Positions 25,278 through 36,540 of a stretch of 64,000 nucleotides of DNA are shown one piece after another. Both the position numbers and the translations under genes were made by a program. Below the pieces are notes generated by a model. The model was not told the origin of the DNA, ran no database searches, and was given only the letters and a program-made list of their open reading frames with translations. Position 1 is the first letter of the stretch. Every line of letters starts with the position of its first letter. Source of the stretch: Amia ocellicauda (Eukaryota > Chordata > Actinopteri > Amiiformes > Amiidae); assembly GCF_036373705.1 (NCBI RefSeq), contig NC_089863.1, positions 2,138,444-2,202,443 of the forward strand, in the 5' to 3' direction.

Positions 25278-26881
25278 CTACCTCGTGTGAGTGTGCTGGT
25301 GTCTCTTGAGGTTAGATGATTGAGAGAAACCCTTCCCACACTGGGCACAGCTGAACGGTTTCTCTCCTGTGTGAATGCGCTGGTGTGCGCTGAGGCTATT
25401 TGCCTGAGTGAAACTCTTCCCACACTGGGCACAGCTGAACGGTCTCTCTCCTGTGTGAATGCGCTGGTGTGTGTTGAGGTAAGATGCATGAGAGAAGCCC
25501 TTCCCACACTGCACACAGCGGTACGGTCTCTCTACTGTGTGAGTGCGCTGGTGTTTGTAGAGGTGTGCTGCCTGAGAGAAACTCTTTTTACATTGGGTAC
25601 AGCTGAATGGTCTCTCTCCTGTGTGAATGCGCTGGTGTGTGCTGAGGCTATTTGCCTGATAGAAACCCTTCCCACATTGGACACAGCAGTACGGTCGCTC
25701 GCCTGTGTGAATGCGCTGGTGTGCGCTGAGGCTATTTGCCTGAGCGAATCTCTTCCCGCACTGAGTACAGCAGAATGGTTTCTCTCCTGAGTGAATGCGC
25801 TGGTGTGTGTTGAGATGTGCTGCCTGAGAGAAACTCTTCCCACACTGGACACAGCAGTACGGTCTCTCTCCTGTGTGAATGTGCTGGTGTGTGTTGAGGT
25901 GTGACAAATAAGAGAAACTCTTCCCACACTGTGCACAGCTGAATGGTCTCTCTCCTGTGTGAATGCGCTGGTGTGTGCTGAGGTTAGATGATTGAGAGAA
26001 ACTCTTCCCACACTGGACACAGTGGAACGCCTTCTCTCTGTGAGGGTGCTGCTGCCTAATAAGGTCTGTTGCCCCTGAGAGGCTCTTCCTACTCTGGGGC
26101 TGGCGATGGGGACATTGTTTTTCAAGCCGCAGTGGTGAAGAGGTGGAGCTGGAGGAGCGAGGTGATCTAGGGGGTCTGGGACGCAGCTGTCTGCGCTGTG
26201 CTGATGGGCTCTCCCCACTCACTGCACTGTCACTCCCCCCACTGAGTCCCGTCCTCAAGGCAGCAGACTCTGGGTCACACTTTCCAGCTATAGGAAGCTC
26301 AGGCCCCAGGTCACACTGTCCAGCTACAGGGAGTTCAGGCCACAGGTCCCAGGCGCTGTCTGTAATATTGTCAATTTTGAGATGAGTGAGTGCATCTCTG
26401 AAGGGAGTCTGTGTCCTCGGCTCCACTGTGTAAACACACTCCAGTGTGTCGTCCTCTGTTTTGATGTGACCAGACAGCAGACTGGGTCCACACTGTGTTC
26501 TGGGAGAGCCCGGCTCAGCACCAGCTGCACTGGGTCCACACTCAGATCCCAGAGACTGGATCCTGCAGAGATCCGCAGTGTGGGTGCAGTCCAGCTCAGG
26601 GTCACTCTTTATGACCTTTGACCCTGTGGTGCCAGATGCCAGTGCCCCGAGTCCCTGTGTCAACCCCTCAGTGTGTGGCTCTGCCATGTGGCCAGACTCC
26701 TGTCCCCTGAGCTCCTCCTCACTCTGTCTGCTCCTGGGCTGCTCACTCAGCCCCTGGTTGTCTTCAGTAGCTGTGGGCTCTGTGTCCTGCCTCAGACTGG
26801 AGTCCCACTCCTGCTCCCAGTGCTGCTGCTCAGTGGGAGCCCTTTCCCCAGAGTCAGGGACAGCGCTGGCCTCTACAGCTC
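25278..26881 (-). CDS. C2H2 zinc-finger protein 3, terminal exon (9 fingers)
   Basis: Minus-strand paralogue and mirror partner of gene 2. The acceptor AG reads at 26882-26883, and the internal ATG is at 26687, again 194 bases into the exon. The N-terminal region has IKTE and LKID in place of LKIE, and two 12-residue units (26277-26348). Nine complete C2H2 fingers occupy about 25285-26027. One has CKKC-type spacing text (CTQCKKSF) but keeps both Cys and His pairs. Linkers include the variants SGEKP and TVERP. It ends in HTHTR like gene 1, although its mirror partner is gene 2, which hints at gene conversion or a different recombination history at the 3' end. Downstream sequence lacks the ATTAAA-bearing 3' flank found in the other three genes. 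Presumed nuclear DNA-binding protein. Confidence 0.9.
26277..26348 (-). repeat. 36-bp coding repeat, 2 copies
   Basis: Same 12-residue unit as in gene 1, in frame in gene 3. Confidence 0.9.
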
Positions 26882-27725
26882 CTGGGGGAGAGACGACACA
26901 GGAGAGCAGCGCTGAGAACAGCAGCTCTGAAAACTCACACAGTTCATGCGATTCCTACACCAGTCATTATATCAGAACATCATTCAGAAGTGCTAATAAA
27001 GTGTCCAGTCAGCATATAAACTGGGAACATGTATGAAGTCAGACAGTGAGAGCACAGCCTGGCACTCGTACATGGAGACACATTATGGAGAAGACTAAAG
27101 CTACAGTGATGGGCAGATTCTGATGTTGGTGTTTTTATGTATCTCAATTTCATCCTGCAATGTTTTTGAATAATTGGCCTCTACACAGAAAGTTTTGTTA
27201 CATGACTGACACTGTGGCTGACACTTTTGAGCAACTGTTGTAATTGTAACATAATTTGTACAATTTAAGTGTTTAACCACGTTGCAGTGAACTGGAACAA
27301 ATTTAATTCTTGAGAATGTTCTTAAAGATTTTGTTATGTATTGACCTGACATTAAGAAGGCCAAATCTTACCTGTCCAGGGCTCCCTACATTACTCTGTT
27401 GGCGTTATTAAACTGACTCCTACGCTCGTGGCAATATTGATGATTCCTTTTTGTTCTTGCAGCATCTTAATGTATTGTGGTCTGTAGTTTCGTACTAACT
27501 AATCAGGATGATACAGAGATCTACCCAAGTCATGTCACCCTGTCTCTTTCTCAGGTTCATCCCTATCCACTGGCAATTGATGCCCAGAGCCATCGCATGT
27601 TCTTGCGGTTTTCCAATTTGGTTTTCAAGGAGCTCTCACTTACAGCACATTCCCTGAAACCTGTGGATTCTTTACACGTTTGGCCCAAAGCATCTCATAC
27701 GCACCCTGGCATTTTTCCAGTTTGC
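26882..27725 (-). other. Shared 5' flank of zinc-finger gene 3
   Basis: Nearly identical to the gene 4 flank (35723-36540), including a segment of about 470 bases (27240-27705) that the gene 1 and 2 flanks lack. An open frame there (27477-27758) shows no domain I recognise. Confidence 0.7.
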
Positions 27726-27854
27726 TTTCCTAGACCCCTGCAGTGCTTTGCAACATAATCAACGGCCCACTCCCTCATTGCAGGTTCCCAGAATAACACT
27801 TTATACAACCTACCTGCCTGCTGGTTGATCTCGAAGACACAGGATAAATGTGGG

Positions 27855-29241
27855 ATTCCCTGCTGGTTCACTCCTTGATTCAGAGTGGGGTCTGAAGGAC
27901 ATTGAGAAGCTGGGACACATCCTCAGACACAATCCCAGAAAGGCAATCTTTGTGAGGCTCTTAGAGTTGGGCATTACCTGGCCAGGCCTGGGGTTTAGCT
28001 TTTCATGTTCCTTTCCTTCAGTGAGCTAAAAACAGAAGATACAGTCAGTGAGGTTCACACAACCTGCACACGTCACTGCCATCGAACGCTGTGGGTGTCA
28101 CTTCATCTGACTCTGCAAACAGACACTGCCACGGCTGTGTCAGCAATTGAGTTTGTTCAGCCTGATGAGAGCAATAACTGTCACTGCCACGAACCTGGCC
28201 TACAGGCAGTGGGGTAAAAAGCAGGCAGAAGTTACACTTGAGTAAAAGTTGAATATGAAAATAGTAGTTTAAATTAATTTATGCAACAAATACTGAATGT
28301 ACAGTTGCATTTATGTCGCCAAAACCCACTGTAGAAAGATGTGAATAATTCTGGAGGCCACTGTACTTGTAATTAGGAAAGGAAGAAGGGAAACACTTTA
28401 ATTACAGATTACCAACAACTGTAATATTATCATTATCATTGTATTTCCTAGCAGACGCCCTTATCCAATCAAATGATTGTCAGTGATTTATGCTGTACAT
28501 CCCAGTTATACAAATTGAATTCTGAAGAGCCTGTTGTAATAATCAGTGTTGTTCAGTGTGTGATGATGACACACTGCACTGCTGCCACACAACGTGCCAC
28601 AGAAACACCAGCAGCTCCTGGTACACACTCAAAAATGTGCATGCGCTGAATTAGCATCTGTCGCTAAATTGCATACTGTAGCAGAAGTGGCAAGGCATAA
28701 TCTAAAATAAATCATTTGTACTGAAATGTTTCTACATGGGTTTGACAATGAAAATATGAACAATTTACAGCTTTCTTTTGCCAACTTAATGAAGTTTCTA
28801 AATTGTCGGAGTGTTGATTTTGAATTATTGCTGCCATTTGTCTACAGGAGATAACGGTTAACAAAATGCTTTCTGCCGCTTGTTCAACAAACACATCCAT
28901 TGTTGACCACAATTAATCACAACAGGACAGACTTACAGTTTGTCTCATCTTCCTCCTGCTCCCACAATGCCGCACAGCATCATAAACAGTCATCATATCA
29001 TTAACATCTCGTTCGTGAAGTGCAGATTTTCGCAGTTCTGCGCGGATCTGCGTAGCTCGACTAATGGGAGCGGATGATTCTGCAGTTCTGCGCTTAACAG
29101 CAATAATCTGTGCACAAGAACCCGAACTAAAACATTAATATTCAGAAAATAACGTTCAATTACTCAATTACTTCGGGCGGTGCCTTCACTGCCAAATATA
29201 CTGACTGGTTTTCTAAAGTGCCAATCAGTTTAGGCAATTGA

Positions 29242-29278
<37 letters not shown>

Positions 29279-29303
29279 GTCGCTCACTTGACATGCCAAC
29301 CTA
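27855..29303. repeat. X block, right copy
   Basis: Reverse-complement partner of 11918-14545, shorter than the left copy. It includes a poly-A run of about 32 bases (29244-29275) where the left copy has an interrupted T run, and a 70-codon frame at 28005-28217 homologous to 13897-14085. No known product. Confidence 0.75.
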
Positions 29304-30525
29304 CACTCACCTAAAGGATTATTAGGAACACCTGTTCAATTTCCCATTAATGCAATTATCTAACCAACCAATCACATGGCAGTTGCTTCAATGCATTTAG
29401 GGGTGTGGTCCTGGTCAAGACAATCTCCTGAACTCCAAACTGAATGTCTGAATGGGAAAGAAAGGTGATTTAAGCAATTTTGAGCGTGGCATGGTTGTTG
29501 GTGCCAGACGGGCCGGTCGGAGTATTTCACAAATCTGCTCAGTTACTGGGATTTTCACGCACAACCATTTCTAGGGTTTACAAAGAATGGTGTGAAAAGG
29601 GAAAAACATCCAGTATGCGGCAGTCCTGTGGGCGAAAATGCCTTGTTGATGCTAGAGGTCAGAGGAGAATGGGCCGACTGATTCAAGCTGATAGAAGAGC
29701 AACTTTGACTGAAATAACCACTCGTTACAACCGAGGTATGCAGCAAAGCATTTGTGAAGCCACAACACGTACAACCTTGAGGCGGATGGGCTACAACAGC
29801 AGAAAACCCCACCGGTTACCACTCATCTCCACTACAAATAGGAAAAAGAGGCTACAATTTGCACAAGCTCACCAAAATTGGACAGTTGAAGACTGGAAAA
29901 ATGTTGCCTGGTCTGATGAGTCTCGATTTCTGTTGAGACATTCAGATGGTAGAGTCAGAATTTGGTGTAAACAGAATGAGAACATGGATCCATCATGCCT
30001 TGTTACCACTGTGCAGGCTGGTGGTGGTGGTGTAATGGTGTGGGGGATGTTTTCTTGGCACACTTTAGGCCCCTTAGTGCCAATTGGGCATCGTTTAAAT
30101 GCCACGGCCTACCTGAGCATTGTTTCTGACCATGTCCATCCCTTTATGACCACCATGTACCCATCCTCTGATGGCTACTTCCAGCAGGATAATGCACCAT
30201 GTCACAAAGGTTGAATCATTTCAAATTGGTTTCTTGAACATGACAATGAGTTCACTGTACTAAACTGGCCCCCACAGTCACCAGATCTCAACCCAACAGA
30301 GCATCATTGGGATGTGGTGGAACGGGAGCTTCGTGCCCTGGATGTGCATCCCACAAATCTCCATCAACTGCAAGATGCTATCCTATCAATATGGGCCAAC
30401 ATTTCTAAAGAATGCTTTCAGCACCTTGTTGAATCAATGCCACGTAGAATTAAGGCAGTTCTGAAGGCGAAAGGGGGTCAAACACAGTATTAGTATGGTG
30501 TTCCTAATAATCCTTTAGGTGAGTG
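29304..30525 (+). mobile_element. Tc1/mariner transposon, broken mirror copy
   Basis: 1222 bp with the same terminal repeats and family as 10698-11917. TA precedes it at 29302-29303; the right edge runs into tgtatatata without an exact TA. Confidence 0.93.
29376..30493 (+). pseudogene. Tc1-like transposase, disrupted
   Basis: Homologue of the intact frame in the mirror copy. Relative to that copy it has a 4-base insertion near 29460 and a 1-base insertion near 29530 (both shift the N-terminal DNA-binding part), one codon lost in SCGGRK, and CGA to TGA at 30212-30214 just after CHKG. WSDESRF, QQDNAPCH and the final Glu (in PTEHHWD) are still readable across frames. It cannot yield a full transposase. 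Confidence 0.93.
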
Positions 30526-30549
30526 TGTATATATATATGCATACACACA

Positions 30550-31395
30550 CAAATATATACAGACAGTTGACAAATTAAAGGACAAACCTGAATAAATGAG
30601 TGGAGGAACATAATTAATGCAGACGCCTCCAAACCGGTGTACTGCATGATAAAATTAAGCAATTAACATCCTATCATGCTCTGTGGCATGTATACAAATG
30701 CTGAGCAGGCCCAGTTGAACTCGATTTTGGATCAAGATGGCAAGAGGAAAGGATCTAAGTGACTTTGAAAGAGGGGTCATTATTGGGGCACGAATGGCAG
30801 GAGCTTCAGTCACAAAGACGCTCAACTGTCTCGTGTTCTGGATAAGTGGGCGAGTGCATGTGTGGGACACCAAGAGAACGGGACAGGCCTGACTGCTGGA
30901 CCCTACAGTGAGGGGGTCCGGAGGCTCTGTTATGCTGTGGGGGGCATTTTCTTGGCATGGTTTGGGTCCACTTGTCCCCTTAGAGGGAAGGGCCACTGAA
31001 AATCATTACAGTTATTGTGAGTGATCACCAATGGTGAAATATTTCTATCATGATGGGAGTGCTCTCCAGGATGACATGTTAGACAGCGCTCCCCACCACC
31101 ATCATCAAAACACCAAATAAAGGAATATCTTTTGGAAGAATGGTGTTCCATCCCTCCAGGAGAGTTCAGAGACTCATAGAAGAATGACCCAAGAAAAAGC
31201 AGGAACTAAAGACAGCTGCAGTGCAGACCTGGCAGAGCATCACCAGGGAAGAAACCCAGCATCTGGTGATGTCTATGGGTTCCAGACTTCAGGCAGTCAT
31301 TGACTGCAAAGGATTTGCAATCAAGTATTGAAACTCACAATTTAATTAATGATTATATTAATTTGTCCAGATACTTTTGAGACCCTAAAATGGGG
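30550..31395 (+). mobile_element. Decayed Tc1-like transposon relic
   Basis: A different Tc1 subfamily. The N-terminus reads MARGKDLSDFERGVIIGARM (about 30739), then after a deletion of the middle comes a glycine-box-like region (30910-30985). Many stops are present. The terminal repeats are not clear. Confidence 0.65.
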
Positions 31396-31539
31396 GGGGA
31401 CCACATGGGTGTAATTCTTATAACGTTCACCCAATTTGGATGTGACTACCCTCAAATTAAAGATGAACAACTAGACTTTAAGCTCACACTGATTGATTCC
31501 TTACAAATCCATTGTTGTGGCATACAGAGACAAAATTAT

Positions 31540-32110
31540 GACAATTGTATCACTGTCCAAATATTGATGGACCTAACTGTATATATATCTCTGGGACTGC
31601 TCTCACCTGGTTCTCCTCCTACCTCAGTGACCGGTCCTACCAAGTGACATGGCGAGGCTCCTCATCCACCCCCCAACCTCTCCTCACAGGCGTTCCCCAA
31701 GGCTCCGTCCTGGGCCCGCTCCTGTTCTCTCTCTACACTCACTCCCTGGGCCCCCTCATCGCTTCCCATGGTTTCTCCTACCACTTCTATGCTGATGATG
31801 CCCAGATCTTCCTGTCTTTTCCCTTTCTAACCCTCTCATCCCCTCACACATTTCCTCCTGCTTGTCTGCCATTTCCGCTACCTCAAGCTCAACCTCTCCA
31901 AATCGGATCTCCTCTTTTTTCCCCACTCTTCCTCACCTTCTGCTGACCTCCCCATCTCGATCCCCTTGGAATCCACCACACTCTCTCTCTCTTCTTCCGC
32001 TAAAAATCCGGATCCGGATCCGTCCATTTCTCACCGACTACTCAACTCAGCTATTCGTCCAGTCCCTGGTCCTCTCCCGCCTGGACTACTGCAACTCCCT
32101 AATAATAATA
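31540..32110 (+). mobile_element. L2/Rex-like LINE fragment
   Basis: Reverse-transcriptase residues: [40 protein letters not shown] and the active site YADDAQIF, then a shortened C-terminal part ending in VLSRLDYCNSL. It is 5'-truncated, has several frameshifts after 31830, and ends in AATAATAAT. Confidence 0.8.
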
Positions 32111-32453
32111 ATATATTTACTCTTCACCACAGGTACAGCAAAAGCTGAACTCTTTAATCACCGCGCATTTTCTCAGAGTATTTGTTGTGTTTAACCACAT
32201 GGTTGGACTCATAATGCCTCATTATTCAGTATTCAATCTCAATCAAATAAGACAGAAAGGGACAAGGTTTTATTTACTGAATCGAACTTTGATACTTGTT
32301 ACTTTGTTAATTCAGTAATAGCTCTATTGGGGTTTTATTTATATAAATTGTAAGTGAATATCCAAAATGTCAGTGACTTATTGTGTGTGATAAATTGTCC
32401 CTGGAGATAAACTGTTTTAGACCCCTTCTACACACTCACACAGATACTAGACA

Positions 32454-32761
32454 CACTGCAAAAAATGCAAGTCTTATCAAGTATATTTATCTTGTTTCCA
32501 GGCTAAAAAATCTAACCATCCTTAAAATAAGATACATTTCCTTAACAAGCAAGATAATAACACTTGTTTCTAAGAAAATATGCTTGAAATATGCTTGAAA
32601 TAAGTGAAATAATCTGCCAATGGTACAAGACAAAATACAATATACAACATATTCAAGGCATATTATCTTGCTTGTTAAGGAAATGTATCTTATTTTAAGG
32701 ATGGTTGGATTTTTTAGCCTGGAACCAAGATAAATATACTTGATAAGACTTTTTTGCAGTG
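32454..32761. mobile_element. Palindromic MITE (hAT-like)
   Basis: About 308 bp. Arms of about 115 bp begin cactgcaaaaaatgcaagtc and end in the complement (gacttttttgcagtg). There is no coding capacity. An exact 8-bp target duplication was not found. Confidence 0.8.
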
Positions 32762-33530
32762 CAGTCCTATACACACACACACACTCACAGGCCTGAACAG
32801 GGCCTAATCAGCTGATCACTGCAATACTGCAGGACAGGACACACCCAGACTGGCTTGCCTGAGAGTCACTGGGGGCTAAACTGTAGAGAAGATCGGCCTG
32901 GAAAAAGAGCTCCCTCTCAACCACACAACCATCCACCAGCTGCTGACCAGCCACATGCTGCCACCACCACCCTCCTGCCCCTGAGGGGCCTCCCACTCCC
33001 ACAGCACACTAGGGACACACTGTCCCTGCAGGGTCTTGCTGGGCACTGAGCACAGCGGCTCCACACACTCTGCACTCACTGCTCAGTGAGGATCCCAGGT
33101 CAGAGATGTCCATGGTCTGAAGCTCAACAAATACACAGATGTGTCTGGCTGGCCTGTGCACAGCACAGGACACAAGTTGGGCAGCTCTTCCCATAGATAT
33201 CATGTTATTGTGTTCCACTTGCACGAAGTGGCCATGACATTTCTCATCTCCGGAGCGTTCTCTGTATTTCTCAGAAGTATTGAGTATTTTGGGACTCTCA
33301 AAGTGCTTTACAGACATAAATGTGATAAAGGTCGCTGCCCATTACGAAAGTACACTCCGTAAGAGCACAGCAGTTTGTTTCCACGTGATCAGAGACACTC
33401 ATTGTGATGATGTTACACGTATTATACAGTGATATAATTATGTGATGTACTACTTATTTGTTCTAGCTAAGGGTGTCTGATACAAAATGTAGAGACATTA
33501 TTATTATTATTATTACTACAAGACAATGTA
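32762..33530. other. Intergenic with dispersed repeat
   Basis: 33175-33305 matches 22345-22465 in inverted orientation. 32880-33080 is GC-rich with opposing short frames and no recognisable product. Confidence 0.4.
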
Positions 33531-33689
33531 TGTTAGTGATTGACAAACCATGTAAGAAACCTAGGGTAATGTTTTAAAACTTTAATAATAACAACAACAA
33601 CAATAATAGCAATAACAAAACAGTAATGCCGACCGAAGACTGAGAGTAAAATTTCGGTGAAGCCCGTCCAACACTGAATCTTCCAAGCC

Positions 33690-33821
33690 CTTCCAACAAA
33701 TCTCTTGTGTGAGTGCGCTGGTGCTAGTTGAGACCACATGACTAAGAGAATCTCTTCCCACACTGGGCACAGCAATACGGTCACTCTCCTGTATGAATGC
33801 GCTGGTGTGCATTGGGGTGTG
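33690..33821 (-). pseudogene. Decayed last fingers of gene 4
   Basis: Finger-like sequence continues past the gene 4 stop in another frame: QRIHTGE, a stop, [12 protein letters not shown], a stop, HQRTHT. These are fingers 12 and 13 of the ancestral array, now outside the reading frame. ATTAAA on the minus strand is at 33581-33586. Confidence 0.8.
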
Positions 33822-35722
33822 TTACCCGAGAGAACCTCTTCCAACACTGGCACAGCAGTATGCTTTCTCTCCTGTGTGAATGAGCTGGTGTCTGTTGAGG
33901 CTAACTTCCTGAGAGAACCTCTTCCCACACTGGGCACAACAGTACGGTCTCTCTCCTGTATGAATGCGCTGGTGTCTGTTGAGGTTAGCTGCCTGAGAGA
34001 AACCCTTACCACACTGGGGACAGCAATATGGTCTCTCTCCTGTGTGAATACGATGGTGTTTGTTGAGAGTAGCTGCCTGAGAGAATCTCTTCCCACACTG
34101 GGCACAGCAATACGGTCTCTCTCCTGTATGAATGTGCTGGTGTTTCTTGAGGCTATTTGCCTGAGAGAAACACTTCCCACACTGGGTACAGCTGAACGGT
34201 CTTTCTCCTGTGTGAATGCGCTGGTGTTCGTTCAGGTGTGATGCATGAGAGAAACCTTTCCCACATTGGGAACAGATGAATGGTCTCTCTCCTGTGTGAG
34301 TGCGCTGGTGTTTCTTGAGGCCAGATGGATGAGAGAAACCCTTCCCACACTGGGAACAGATGAACAGTCTCTCTCCTGTGTGAATGCACTGGTGTTTCTT
34401 GAGGTCAGACGGATGAGAGAAACTCTTCCCACACTGACCGCAGATGAATGGTCTCTCTTCTGTATGAATGCGCTGGTGTTTCTTGAGGCCAGATGCATGA
34501 GAGAAACTCTTCCCACACTGGGCACAGCTGAACGGTCTTTCTCCTGTGTGAATGCGTTGGTGTGTGTTTAGGTGTGCTTCCTGAGAGAACCTCTTCCCAC
34601 ACTGGGCACAGCTGTATGGTCTTTCTCCTGTGTGAATGCGCTGGTGTTTCTTGAGGGTAGATGCATGAGAGAACCTCTTCCCACACTGGGCACAGCTGAA
34701 CGGTCTCTCTCCTGTGTGAATGCGCTGGTGTTCGTTGAGGCTAGATGCATGAGAGAAACTCTTCCCACACTGGGCACAGTAGAATGCTTTCTCTCTGCCA
34801 GTGCGGTGCTGCCTAATAAACTCTGATGCCCCTGTGAAGCTCTTCCTACACTGGGGCTGGCAATGGAGACGCTGTGCTGATGGGCTCTCCCCACTCACTG
34901 CACTGTCACTCCCCCAGCTGAGCCCCATCCTCAAGGCAGCAGACTGAACAGGCCCCAGGTCACACTGTCCAGCTACAGGGAGCTCAGGCCCCAGGTCACA
35001 CTGTCCAGCTACAGGGAGCTCAGGCCCCAGGTCACACTGTCCAGCTATAGGAAGCTCAGGCCCCAGGTCACACTGTCCAGCTATAGGAAGCTCAGGCCCC
35101 AGGTCACACTGTCCAGCTACAGGGAGTTCAGGCCCCAGGTCACACTGTACAACTACAGGGAGCTCAGGCCACAGGTCCCAGGCGCTGTCTGTAATATTCT
35201 CAATTTTGAGATGAGTGAGGGCGTCTCTGAAGGGAGTCTGTGTCCTCGGCTCCACTGTGTAAACACACTCCAGTGTGTCGTCCTCTGTTTTGATGTGATC
35301 AGACAGCAGACTGGGTCCACACTGTGCTCTGGGAGAGCCCGGCTCAGCACCAGCTGCACTGGGTCCACACTCAGATCCCAGAGATTGGGTCCTGCAGAGA
35401 TCCGCAGTGTGGGTGCAGTCCAGCTCAGGGTCACTCTTTATGACCTTTGACATGACCTTTGACCCTGCAGTGTCAGATCCCAGTGCCCCGAGTCCCTGTG
35501 TCGACCCCTCAGTGTGTGGCTCTGCCATGTGGCCAGACTCCTGTCCCCTGAGCTCCTCCTCACTCTGTCTGCTCCTGGGCTGCTCACTCAGTCCCTGGTT
35601 GTCTTCAGTAGCTGTGGGCTCTGTGTCCTGCCTCAGACTGGAGCCCCACTCCTGCTCCCAGTGCTGCTGCTCAGTGGGAGCCCTTTCCCCAGAGTCAGGG
35701 AGAGCGCTGGCCTCTACAGGTC
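33822..35722 (-). CDS. C2H2 zinc-finger protein 4, terminal exon (11 fingers, truncated)
   Basis: Mirror partner of gene 1 on the minus strand. The acceptor AG reads at 35723-35724; the frame is open to an ATG at 35753 in the pyrimidine tract, which I do not favour as the start. The N-terminal region has the IKTE and LKIE motifs and six 12-residue units (34962-35177), the most in the cluster. Eleven complete fingers run from about 34784 to 33870, with a TEERP linker variant. Finger 12 begins (YCCA) but a one-base loss near 33850 shifts the frame to SVGRGSLG and a stop. The product therefore loses two ancestral fingers but could still bind DNA. Presumed nuclear regulator; the target is unknown. 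Confidence 0.88.
34962..35177 (-). repeat. 36-bp coding repeat, 6 copies
   Basis: Six in-frame 12-residue units; the first is altered (PVVVQC for PVAGQC). Confidence 0.95.
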
Positions 35723-36540
35723 CTGGGGGAGAGACGACACAGGAGAGCAGCACTGAGAACAGCAGCTCTGAAAACTCACACAGTTCATGCGATTCCTACA
35801 CCAGTCATTATATCAGAACATCATTCAGAAGTGCTAATAAAGTGTACAGTCAGCATATAAACTGGGAGCATGTATGAAGTCAGACAGTGAGAGCACAACC
35901 TGGTACTGGTACATGGAGACACATTATGGAGAAGACTAAAGCTACAGTGATGGGCAGATTCTGATGTTGGTGTTTTTATGTATCTCAATTTCATCCTGCA
36001 ATGTTTTTGAATAATTGGCCTCTACACAGAAAGTTTTGTCACATGACTGACACTGTGGCTGACACTTTTGAGCAACTGTTGTAATTGTAACATAATTTTT
36101 ACAATTTTAGTGTTTAACCACGTTGCAGTGAACTGGAACAAATTTAATTCTTGAGAATGTTCTTAAAGATTTTGTTATGTATTGACCTGACATTAAGAAG
36201 GCCAAATCTTACCTGTCCAGGGCTCCCTACATTACTCTGTTGGCGTTATTAAACTGACTCCTACGCTCGGTGGCAATATTGATGATTCCTTTTTGTTCTT
36301 GCAGCATCTTAATGTATTGTGGTCTGTAGTTTCGTACTAACTACTCAGGATGATACAGAGATCTACCCAAGTCATGTCACCCTGTCTCTTTCTCAGGTTC
36401 ATCCCTATCCACTGGCAATTGATGCCCAGAGCCATCGCACGTTCTTGCGGTTTTCCAATTTGGTTTTCAAGGAGCTCTTACTTACAGCACATTCCCTGAA
36501 ACCTGTGGATTCTTTACACGTTTGGCCCAAAGCATCTCAT
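35723..36540 (-). other. Shared 5' flank of zinc-finger gene 4
   Basis: Near-identical to the gene 3 flank, including its extra segment. It stops abruptly at about 36541, where a second copy of the flank begins. Confidence 0.7.

Noticed and set aside
27477-27758. 93-codon frame in the gene 3 flank (and 36319-36648) as a DIRS or other reverse-transcriptase remnant
   Set aside because: The resemblance rests on a few residues (HRMFLRF) and does not extend; left unassigned.
32855-33079. Opposing 64-67-codon frames in GC-rich sequence as genes
   Set aside because: No domain, no splice or promoter support, and both strands are open because of composition.
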